Source: Ornithomonoglobus_A sp045649025 (GTDB taxonomy: Bacteria > Bacillota > Clostridia > UBA1381). Taken from it: DNA of 34,025 nt. Both the position numbers and the translations under genes were made by a program. The stretch covers positions 1-34,025 of the forward strand of contig JAZRPB010000039.1 in NCBI GenBank assembly GCA_045649025.1. Direction: 5' to 3'. This document shows positions 15,429-22,813 of the stretch, piece after piece (within the stretch, counting starts at the first letter, position 1; every line of letters starts with the position of its first letter). The notes under the pieces were generated by a model. It saw nothing but the letters and a program-made list of their open reading frames with translations. It had not been told where the DNA came from and ran no database searches.

Positions 15429-16249
15429 TGGATATGTTAATACCTAAATTGGGTGTTGTTACAGATGTAAGACGTGATACTCCCGATGTTAAAACCTTCA
15501 GAGTTGAAGCCATTGGCGGCGGCAAGGTTTTTGAGCATATGCCAGGTCAGTGTGCTATGCTATCTATTCCTGGTGTCGGCGAGGCAATGTTTTCAATAAC
15601 ATCATCACCAACTGTAACTGAATATATGGAATTTTCAATTAAAAAATGCGGTTGTCTTACAGAGTGGCTTCACCAGATGGATGAAGGTCAACAAATTACA
15701 ATAAGAGGTCCATACGGCAACGCATTCCCTGTTGAAGAGGATCTTAAAGGCAAGGATTTACTGTTTATTGCAGGCGGTATTGGTCTTGCACCGTTACGTT
15801 CTGTTATAAATTATGTAAGAGCAAAGCGTGAAAACTACGGAGCAATTGATATTGTATACGGCTCACGTTCAAAAGAAGATTTAGTTGACTACGAGGAAAT
15901 CAAAAACGAATGGTCGAAGGATAAAGGAATAAATGTTCATTTAACAATCGACCGTGAACAGGAGGATTGGGACGGTAATGTTGGCTTTGTTCCCAACTTT
16001 GTTAAGGAGCTTGGGTTTGATACAAACAAAACAGTGCTTGTGTGCGGTCCCCCTATAATGATTAAATTCGTTCTTGCTGCATTGGGTGAGCTTGGTTTTG
16101 AAAAAACACAGATTTTTACCACAATGGAATTAAGAATGAAATGCGGTATAGGTAAATGCGGAAGATGTAATATAGGCTCAAAATACGTTTGTAAGGATGG
16201 TCCTGTTTTCCGTTGCGACAAGCTCGAAGAATTACCTGACGAATATTAA
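15428..16249 (+). CDS. flxA: FlxA-like NADH-oxidising FAD/[Fe-S] subunit (ferredoxin-NADP reductase fold)
   Basis: The start at 15428 is chosen over an upstream ATG at 15371 because GGGAGG lies eight bases before it; the product is 273 residues. A beta-barrel FAD domain contains AMFSITSSP (the RxYS-like FAD segment). The NAD domain contains FIAGGIGLAPLRSVI and ends with VLVCGPPIMIKFV. A C-terminal Cys motif from Cys239 (KCGIGKCGRCNIG, then YVCKDGPVF) binds an Fe-S cluster as in AsrB and sulfhydrogenase gamma. It is the expected NADH entry point of the Hdr-Flx complex. Confidence 0.88.
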   Translation: MDMLIPKLGVVTDVRRDTPDVKTFRVEAIGGGKVFEHMPGQCAMLSIPGVGEAMFSITSSPTVTEYMEFSIKKCGCLTEWLHQMDEGQQITIRGPYGNAFPVEEDLKGKDLLFIAGGIGLAPLRSVINYVRAKRENYGAIDIVYGSRSKEDLVDYEEIKNEWSKDKGINVHLTIDREQEDWDGNVGFVPNFVKELGFDTNKTVLVCGPPIMIKFVLAALGELGFEKTQIFTTMELRMKCGIGKCGRCNIGSKYVCKDGPVFRCDKLEELPDEY

Positions 16250-16265
16250 TAGGAGGAAATATTAA

Positions 16266-16940
16266 ATGGAAAATATGGTTAACGTATACTTTTTCGGAAA
16301 AAAATATACCGTTCCTGCAGGTCTTACTATAATGACTGCTATGGAATATGCAGGCTATTCGCTTGTGAGAGGCTGCGGATGCCGTAATGGCTTTTGCGGA
16401 GCCTGTGCAACTATATACCGTATCAAGGGTGATAAGGAATTAAAGGTTTGTCTTGCGTGTCAGACAACTGTTGAGGATAATATGTACGTTGCAACACTTC
16501 CCTTCTTTCCTCTTGTTAAGGAAGTATATAATATTGAGGAAATTAAGCCCACAGAGCAAATTATGATGCAGCTATACCCCGAAATTTATTCTTGTATTGG
16601 CTGTAACGCCTGCACAAAGAGCTGTACACAAGGTCTTAATGTTATGCAATACATTGCATATGCACAAAGAGGCGAATATGAAAAGTGTGCAGAGGAGTCT
16701 TTCGACTGCGTAATGTGCGGTGTATGCTCGTCAAGATGTCCTGCAGGAATTTCACATCCACAGGTTGCACTATTAGCAAGACGTTTAACAGGCAAGTATC
16801 TTGCACCAGGTTCAGAGCATCTTGAAAAGAGAGTTAAGGAAATTGAGAACGGCACATTCACAGAGCTTATAGAAAGCTTAATGCAAAAGCCAATTGAAGA
16901 GCTAAAAGAGCTGTATAATAACAGAGAAATTGAGAAATAA
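16266..16940 (+). CDS. Fumarate-reductase/TfrB-like Fe-S subunit
   Basis: The 224 residues start with a [2Fe-2S] ferredoxin domain (Cys37, Cys39, Cys44, Cys47, and Cys62/Cys65 in CLAC). Two HdrC-style clusters follow: Cys110/113/116/120, where Thr replaces the usual Pro after the last Cys, and Cys148/151/154/158. The order 2Fe-2S then two Fe-S modules is that of succinate dehydrogenase and fumarate reductase B subunits and of the N-terminal part of thiol:fumarate reductase TfrB. No CCG domain follows, unlike full TfrB; separate HdrB could supply that role. It lies 14 bases before the flavoprotein gene and 16 after flxA. It probably links HdrBC to the flavoprotein (inference). Confidence 0.82.
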   Translation: MENMVNVYFFGKKYTVPAGLTIMTAMEYAGYSLVRGCGCRNGFCGACATIYRIKGDKELKVCLACQTTVEDNMYVATLPFFPLVKEVYNIEEIKPTEQIMMQLYPEIYSCIGCNACTKSCTQGLNVMQYIAYAQRGEYEKCAEESFDCVMCGVCSSRCPAGISHPQVALLARRLTGKYLAPGSEHLEKRVKEIENGTFTELIESLMQKPIEELKELYNNREIEK

Positions 16941-16954
16941 GGAGGGGTGTGAAT

Positions 16955-18556
16955 ATGTTTAGCGAGGAAATGCTTGAATCCATAAAAAAAGTGGAAGCAA
17001 CAAGAAACGAAAGAATAGGCTTTGAGCCAAAAAGAATGAGTGCACAAGAAAAAGAAGCACTACTAAAGGAATTCCATCCCGACTATAAAAATGAGGGCTT
17101 TGTAAATTTAAGTGTTGGTCCAAACAAAGGTGATAAAGTTCCCGAAGAATTAGCGGCACTTTTACAAGGTAAAAGCAGAGTTTTGGAGCTTGATATAGAT
17201 TTATCAAAGACTGATTATGAAACTGACGTGCTTATTATTGGCGGCGGCGGTGCAGGTGCATCTGCGGCAATTGAAGCCAACGAAGCAGGTGCAAATGTAA
17301 TGATAGTTACCAAATTAAGAATTGGTGATGCGAACACAATGATGGCAGAGGGCGGTATTCAGGCAGCAGATAAGGAAAACGACTCACCTGCCCAACACTA
17401 TATCGATGCATTAGGCGGCGGTCACTACGCAAACGTACCTGCACTTCTACAAAAGCTTGTAACAGACGGACCGGGTGCTGTTAAATGGTTAAACGAGCTT
17501 GGTGTTATGTTTGATAAGGCTCAAGATGGTACAATGATAACAACTCACGGCGGCGGAACATCAAGAAAAAGAATGCACGCTGCAAAGGACTATTCAGGTG
17601 CAGAGATAATGAGAGTTTTGCGTGATGAGGTTATAAACCGCCAAATCCCTGTTGTTGACTTCACTGCGGCAATTGAGCTTTTAACAGATAAAGACGGTAA
17701 AGCTTGCGGTGCAGTATTGATGAATATGGAAACAAAGGAAATTCTTATTGCAAGAGCAAAGACGGTTATTATTGCAACAGGCGGTGCGGGACGTTTACAC
17801 TATCAGGGCTTCCCCACTTCTAACCATTATGGTGCAACTGCCGATGGTCTTGTTCTAGGATACAGAGCCGGTGCAAAGCTATTATATGCCGACACCTTGC
17901 AATACCACCCCACAGGTGTAGCATTCCCCGACCAGATTTACGGTGCACTTGTTACTGAAAAGGTACGTTCTATTGGTGCAATGCTTGTTAACTGTGATGG
18001 TGTTGCATTTATGCACCCACTTGAAACACGTGACGTAAGTGCTGCCTCTATTATAAGAGAATGCTCGCAAAGAGGTAAAGGTGTAACAACACCTCATGGT
18101 GCGGCTGTATGGTTGGATACTCCAATGATTGAGCAAATTCACGGTGAGGGTACAATTGAAAAGAGAATTCCGGGTATGATGAGAATGTATGGCAAATACG
18201 GTTGGGATATAAGAAAAACACCAATGCTTGTTTATCCCACACTTCACTATCAGAATGGTGGTTTATATATTAACCCCAACGGAATGACTGATGTTGAAAA
18301 CCTATTTGTTGCAGGCGAAGCTGTTGGCGGAATACACGGCAGAAACAGACTTATGGGTAACTCGTTACTTGATATAATCGTTTTTGGACGTCATGCAGGT
18401 CAGCAAGCGGCAGCAACATCTAAAAATGTTGTATTTGCCGAGCCTACGCTCGACCACGTTACAAGATTTGAAAAGGAGCTTAAGGATGCAAATGTTGAAC
18501 CTACAACAGTTTCACCTCAGCTTTTGCCCAACTACACAAATCAGAAAAATATATAG
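16955..18556 (+). CDS. Soluble fumarate-reductase-like flavoprotein with N-terminal extension
   Basis: The start is the ATG at 16955, seven bases after GGAGGGG; the GTG at 16949 overlaps that site. The product has 533 residues. The FAD loop GGGGAG begins only at residue 96, after a hydrophilic extension (with LKEFHPDYKNEG and VGPNKGDKVPEE) absent from standard FrdA. Substrate-site residues fit the family: His318 (YHPTG), Arg338 (EKVRSIG), His431 (HYQNGG) and Arg465 (HGRNRLMGNS). The histidine that covalently binds FAD in FrdA/SdhA is Asn127 here (ANTMMAEGG), so FAD is probably non-covalent. No heme or membrane anchor subunit is present. The likely reaction is fumarate to succinate; another alpha,beta-unsaturated acid is possible. 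Confidence 0.85.
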   Translation: MFSEEMLESIKKVEATRNERIGFEPKRMSAQEKEALLKEFHPDYKNEGFVNLSVGPNKGDKVPEELAALLQGKSRVLELDIDLSKTDYETDVLIIGGGGAGASAAIEANEAGANVMIVTKLRIGDANTMMAEGGIQAADKENDSPAQHYIDALGGGHYANVPALLQKLVTDGPGAVKWLNELGVMFDKAQDGTMITTHGGGTSRKRMHAAKDYSGAEIMRVLRDEVINRQIPVVDFTAAIELLTDKDGKACGAVLMNMETKEILIARAKTVIIATGGAGRLHYQGFPTSNHYGATADGLVLGYRAGAKLLYADTLQYHPTGVAFPDQIYGALVTEKVRSIGAMLVNCDGVAFMHPLETRDVSAASIIRECSQRGKGVTTPHGAAVWLDTPMIEQIHGEGTIEKRIPGMMRMYGKYGWDIRKTPMLVYPTLHYQNGGLYINPNGMTDVENLFVAGEAVGGIHGRNRLMGNSLLDIIVFGRHAGQQAAATSKNVVFAEPTLDHVTRFEKELKDANVEPTTVSPQLLPNYTNQKNI

Positions 18557-18571
18557 TCGGAGGTAATATAA

Positions 18572-19834
18572 ATGACTTTATTAAACGGCGTTATATCAGT
18601 CAGCAATATTTATACATTACTTTTTGTAATATTTAGCGTTCTTCTTCTCGGATACCTTCTCGGAAGAATAACAATCAAGGGTATATCCCTCGGTGATGCA
18701 GGCGTATTCATTATAGCATTATTTGTCGGAGCTCTTTGCTTCAATGTTGATGAAGCAGGCGCGCTTTTATTCAATGCTTCTGCAAAGCCCTACGACTTCA
18801 ATGCAGGTCTTTCAATAGTGGAAGCGCTTGGTCTTATCCTTTTTGTTACATCGGTCGGATACATTGCAGGTCCTAAGTTCTTTGGTAACTTTAAGCGTAA
18901 CTTCAAGTCCTATGTACTTTTGGGTATTATAATTATCCTTGCAGGCGGTCTTTCCGCTGTTGGCTGTATATATGCAGGCGAGATATTTGGCTATGGTGCT
19001 ACTATTGAAAGTCAGGATGGCTTTGTAGCTATGATAGTTGGTCTTCTCTCCGGTTCTCTTACATCAACACCTGCTTTCTCCGCGGCTAAGGCAACTGTTG
19101 CAGAGGGATTTACAGGTCTTGTTTCCGTAGGTCATGGTATTGCATATATATTTGGTGTTGTTGGCGTTGTTCTGTTTGTTCAGATTATACCCAAGCTTAC
19201 CAAAGCAAACATGGAAGAAGAAAGAGCAAAGCTCATTATAAAAACAGAAGAAGAGAGCAAAAAAAAGATAACAAAACTTTTCGAAATTGACCACATGGGT
19301 ATCTTCGGATTTTCACTTGCCGCAATACTCGGTACTATTGTAGGTCAGATTAAGATTCCTTTGTCTTCTGCTGGTCTTGACGGAACATGCTTCTCTCTTA
19401 CCACAACAGGCGGATGCCTCCTTATGAGCTTAATCTTCGGTCACTTTGGAAGAATAGGAAAGGTAAACATCATGCCAGGACAAAACACACTTAAGCTCTT
19501 CAGAGAATTAGGTCTTGTCCTCTTCCTCGTAGGCGCAGGTATTCCTGGCGGTGCAGAGTTCGTAGCAAACTTCGACCCTATGTACTTTGTTTACGGCATT
19601 GTTATGACAATATTCCCACTTATAATCGGCTATCTCTTTGCAAAGTATGTATTAAAACTTAGCCTTTTAAACAACTTAGGCTCTATCACAGGCGGTATGA
19701 CAAGTACACCTGCTTTGGGTACACTTATAAATACTGCAGGCACAGAGGATGTTGCCGCTGCCTATGCCGCAACATACCCGATTGCTCTTATTGCAGTTGT
19801 GTTGGTATCACAATTTTTAATAATACTGTTCTAA
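18572..19834 (+). CDS. AspT/YidE/YbjL-family exchanger, probable dicarboxylate or succinate transporter
   Basis: This 420-residue membrane protein is built of two related halves. The first opens LGYLLGRITIKGISLGDAGV and includes SGSLTSTPAFSAA. The second has GHFGRIGKVNIMPGQNTLKL and SITGGMTSTPALGTLI. These are the duplicated signatures of the aspartate:alanine exchanger family. The usual cytoplasmic RCK/TrkA_C insert between halves is reduced to a short charged linker (KTEEESKKKITKL). Relatives include aspartate/alanine antiporters and the corynebacterial succinate exporter SucE1. As the last gene of an operon with a fumarate-reductase-like enzyme, it fits succinate export or dicarboxylate exchange (inference). 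CGGAGG precedes the ATG. Confidence 0.8.
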   Translation: MTLLNGVISVSNIYTLLFVIFSVLLLGYLLGRITIKGISLGDAGVFIIALFVGALCFNVDEAGALLFNASAKPYDFNAGLSIVEALGLILFVTSVGYIAGPKFFGNFKRNFKSYVLLGIIIILAGGLSAVGCIYAGEIFGYGATIESQDGFVAMIVGLLSGSLTSTPAFSAAKATVAEGFTGLVSVGHGIAYIFGVVGVVLFVQIIPKLTKANMEEERAKLIIKTEEESKKKITKLFEIDHMGIFGFSLAAILGTIVGQIKIPLSSAGLDGTCFSLTTTGGCLLMSLIFGHFGRIGKVNIMPGQNTLKLFRELGLVLFLVGAGIPGGAEFVANFDPMYFVYGIVMTIFPLIIGYLFAKYVLKLSLLNNLGSITGGMTSTPALGTLINTAGTEDVAAAYAATYPIALIAVVLVSQFLIILF

Positions 19835-19843
19835 AATACTACA

Positions 19844-19869
19844 AAAATCCGCATAAATATGCGGATTTT
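19844..19869 (+). terminator. Rho-independent terminator of the hdr-flx-frd operon
   Basis: AAAATCCGCAT pairs perfectly with ATGCGGATTTT around a four-base loop, ten bases after the exchanger stop. Its own TTTT gives the U-tract. It stands 25 bases ahead of the CCA-adding enzyme start, leaving room only for that gene's ribosome site, so the cca gene may depend on read-through or a promoter inside the exchanger gene. Confidence 0.75.
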
Positions 19870-19894
19870 CAGCTATAAAAGGAGGTGGGGCAAA

Positions 19895-21112
19895 ATGTTT
19901 TATGATATACCGCAAGAGGTACACGATATAATAGAAAAAATTGAATATAACGGATATGAGGCATACATTGTCGGCGGTTGTGTGCGTGATTGTGTGATGG
20001 GTGTTACTCCGCACGATTATGATTTATGCACCAATGCCCTACCCGAAAAAATCCTTGAAATTTTTAATGATGATGATATTATAGATGCAGGCCTAAAACA
20101 TGGTACAGTGGGAGTTATTAGAAATCATAATGTTTATGAAATAACCACTTACCGCATCGACGGTATTTACTCCGACGGCAGACACCCCGACAGTGTACAG
20201 TTTACAAGTCTTTTAAGCGAAGATTTAAGACGTCGTGACTTTACCATAAATGCTATGGCTTACAACCCCAAAACAGGCTTGGTAGATATTTATGGTGGTC
20301 AGGAGGATATAAAAAAAGGCATTATACGTTGTGTAGGCATGGCAAAAGAGCGTTTTGAAGAAGACGCATTAAGAATTCTTCGTGCTATTCGTTTTGCTTC
20401 ACGTTTTAACTTTGATATTGACACTGATACTGCCCACGAAATGCATACTCAATATCCATCAATTAAAAATGTTTCAATTGAAAGAATTTGCACAGAGATT
20501 ACAAAATCAATTATATGCAAAAATGCACCACGCTTTTTTATGGAATTTCGCGATATAATAGAGTATATTATTCCCGAAATCAAACAAATAAGCGATAAAA
20601 GCTATCATAACAATCTTGCCGTATTAGGAGATTGCAGCGAGGATATTTATATAAAGCTTTCACTTCTCCTTAATGGTATTGATAACAATAATATAAAAAA
20701 GATATTAAAAAGATTAAGATGCTCTAACTTGATTATTAATAAGGTTAGTGATTTTGCAGCATCTTGTGATATGGCATTATCCAATACAAATAAAGACACA
20801 AAGCTATTACTTCAACGCTTTGGATATGAGGATTTATTAAGATTTCTTGAAATTAAATATTTTACCGATGCTAATATAAGCAAAGCTACAATAAAAAGCA
20901 TAACCGCTATTGCAAAGGCAATTATAGATAACAATGAATGCTACAACGTAAAAACTCTTGCAATAAACGGCGATACATTAAAGAAAATTGGCATCACAAA
21001 CGGTCTTGAAATTGGTAAAACATTAAATATGCTTGTTGATGAAGTAATTAATGATAATTTAGAAAATGAACGTGATGTGCTTATAAAATATGTTGTGGAT
21101 AACAGACTTTAA
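19895..21112 (+). CDS. cca: CCA tRNA nucleotidyltransferase
   Basis: The start is the ATG at 19895, five bases after the very strong AAAGGAGGTGGGG, giving 405 residues; a longer frame would begin inside the terminator. The N-terminal class II nucleotidyltransferase head shows IVGGCVRDCVMG, then DYDLCTNALP with the catalytic acidic pair. RRRDFTINAMAYN follows, and the tRNA-binding RFEEDALRILRAIRFASRFN comes next. It adds or repairs the 3'-CCA of tRNAs. The C-terminal half is helical, with a degenerate HD-like stretch. It is a housekeeping gene with no functional tie to its neighbours. Confidence 0.93.
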   Translation: MFYDIPQEVHDIIEKIEYNGYEAYIVGGCVRDCVMGVTPHDYDLCTNALPEKILEIFNDDDIIDAGLKHGTVGVIRNHNVYEITTYRIDGIYSDGRHPDSVQFTSLLSEDLRRRDFTINAMAYNPKTGLVDIYGGQEDIKKGIIRCVGMAKERFEEDALRILRAIRFASRFNFDIDTDTAHEMHTQYPSIKNVSIERICTEITKSIICKNAPRFFMEFRDIIEYIIPEIKQISDKSYHNNLAVLGDCSEDIYIKLSLLLNGIDNNNIKKILKRLRCSNLIINKVSDFAASCDMALSNTNKDTKLLLQRFGYEDLLRFLEIKYFTDANISKATIKSITAIAKAIIDNNECYNVKTLAINGDTLKKIGITNGLEIGKTLNMLVDEVINDNLENERDVLIKYVVDNRL

Positions 21113-21126
21113 AAGCATTAACAAAC

Positions 21127-21176
21127 AAAAAGCACACATATAGAGCGGCTTGCTCTTTATGTGTGCTTTTTTATTT
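21127..21176. terminator. Bidirectional terminator between cca and the NSS transporter
   Basis: A 19-bp stem with one mismatch (AAAAGCACACATATAGAGC against GCTCTTTATGTGTGCTTTT) encloses a short GGCTT loop. A T-rich run follows on the plus strand and an A-rich run precedes it, so it can stop transcription from both converging genes. Confidence 0.85.
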
Positions 21177-21194
21177 TAAAATAAATATACAGAT

Positions 21195-22553
21195 TTATAT
21201 TTTAAATACTCCAAACACATCAAGTATTGATGATATAAGTATAAGCACTATACATACGGGTGCAATATATTTTATAACGGCCACAAAAATCTTCTTTCTT
21301 TTAAAAGGTCCCGATAGCTCAACCTCGTCAATTATAGCCTGCGGTTTTATTATATAACCCACAAAAATACAGGTAAAGAATGCAACTATCGGCATAAGAA
21401 CACTATTACTTAAGAAGTCAAATAAATCAAGGAATTGAAGTCCGAGTATTTTTACATTTGCCCAGATACCGTTTCCAAATGAGGACATTAGTCCCAGCAC
21501 TGCAGATAATATTAAAACTAAAACACAGGAAAGCTTTCTTCCCACCTTAAATTTGTCGCATACAATTGATACAACCGTTTCCATAAGCGATATAGAAGAT
21601 GTAAGCGCTGCAAAAAGCACAAGCACGAAAAACGCTATACCTATATATACTCCACCATCCATTGAATTAAACACTTGGGGAAGCGTAATAAACATCAGGC
21701 CTGGGCCCTTGCCGAGTGCCTCGGGAGTACCTCCTGAAAAAACAAATACAGCAGGAATAATCATAAGACCGGCAATGAATGCTATGCCTGTATCAAAAAT
21801 TTCTATCTGTGTAACTGAAGATTCAAGGCTGACATCCTTTTTCATATATGAGCCATATGTAATCATAATACCCATCGCAAGCGACATTGAATAGAAAAGC
21901 TGTCCCATAGCTGCAAGCACAGTAGTTGCCGAAAATTTACTAAAATCAGGCAATAAATAATATTTAACACCTTCAAGAGCACCGGGCATACATATAGAAT
22001 AAACAGCTATAATCAACGACAACACCACCAATACAGGCATCATCAGCTTGCTTACCTTTTCCACACCCTTCTCTACACCGCAAAGCACCACAACCGCAGT
22101 AAGTCCCAAAAATAGAGCAAACCAAAATACAGGTTCACCCACTTGCGATATAAAGCCGCCAAAGTATGTGTCGGCAGATGTAGCTACGGCACCTCCGCTT
22201 ATGAAAACCCAAAGATACTTTGTTACCCAGCCGCCTATAACCGAATAATATGGAAGTATTATTGCAGGAATTAAGGCTCCCAAATATCCAATAAATGAGT
22301 ATTTTTTGTTAAGTGATTTAAATGCCTCAATTGCACTTAACCCTGTTTTTCTGCCGATAGCTATTTCTGCTATCATCAGTGCAAAACCAAATGTCAGAGC
22401 AAGTATAATATATGAAAGCAGAAAAATTCCTCCGCCGTACTTTGCCGCAAGGTATGGAAATCTCCAAATATTTCCAAGACCGACTGCCGACCCTGCCGCC
22501 GCAAGTACAAATCCTATTTTTCCTGTAAAATTACTTCTTTTTTCGTTGTTCAT
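21195..22553 (-). CDS. Neurotransmitter:sodium symporter (NSS) family transporter
   Basis: This 452-residue polytopic protein has about eleven hydrophobic segments. TM1 reads IGFVLAAAGSAVGLGNIWRF, the Na+/substrate-binding signature of the LeuT/SNF family, followed by GGGIFLLSYIILAL and AEIAIGRKTGL. It should import an amino acid (for example tryptophan, tyrosine or branched chain) with Na+; the substrate cannot be read from sequence. It is monocistronic, with its own promoter at 22638-22666 and a shared terminator. GGGAGAT precedes the ATG. Confidence 0.92.
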   Translation of the reverse strand: MNNEKRSNFTGKIGFVLAAAGSAVGLGNIWRFPYLAAKYGGGIFLLSYIILALTFGFALMIAEIAIGRKTGLSAIEAFKSLNKKYSFIGYLGALIPAIILPYYSVIGGWVTKYLWVFISGGAVATSADTYFGGFISQVGEPVFWFALFLGLTAVVVLCGVEKGVEKVSKLMMPVLVVLSLIIAVYSICMPGALEGVKYYLLPDFSKFSATTVLAAMGQLFYSMSLAMGIMITYGSYMKKDVSLESSVTQIEIFDTGIAFIAGLMIIPAVFVFSGGTPEALGKGPGLMFITLPQVFNSMDGGVYIGIAFFVLVLFAALTSSISLMETVVSIVCDKFKVGRKLSCVLVLILSAVLGLMSSFGNGIWANVKILGLQFLDLFDFLSNSVLMPIVAFFTCIFVGYIIKPQAIIDEVELSGPFKRKKIFVAVIKYIAPVCIVLILISSILDVFGVFKI

Positions 22554-22637
22554 TTATATTATATCTCCCTCTCAAGTTTGTCTTTGGAAAGCCAACAGGC
22601 TTTTATAAATTTTGTGAAACAAAATTCCACATACGTA

Positions 22638-22666
22638 AGTATAACATAAAGTTTGATTTAAGTCAA
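22638..22666 (-). promoter_or_regulatory. Promoter of the NSS transporter gene
   Basis: On the minus strand, TTGACT (22661-22666) and TATACT (22638-22643) are 17 bases apart, each one mismatch from consensus. The leader of about 75 bases contains a small GCC-TGTT-GGC hairpin. Confidence 0.65.
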
Positions 22667-22745
22667 GGCAATATCGCTTTATATATTAAAACAGGAAATA
22701 TAAACAAAATATATTATATGTAATTGTTAAATATCTCTTAATTCC

Positions 22746-22773
22746 TTGACTTTTGGCGAAAAAGTGGTATAAT
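22746..22773 (+). promoter_or_regulatory. Promoter of the cobW-cobW-argJ unit
   Basis: TTGACT (22746-22751) and perfect TATAAT (22768-22773) have a 16-base spacer carrying TTTGGCGAAAAAGTGG. The start codon follows 40 bases later. No Zur-like (TCGTAAT-type) palindrome was seen. Confidence 0.7.
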
Positions 22774-22813
22774 TTAGAATGGGTAGTATTTTTTATAAAC
22801 GGAGGTTATAATA

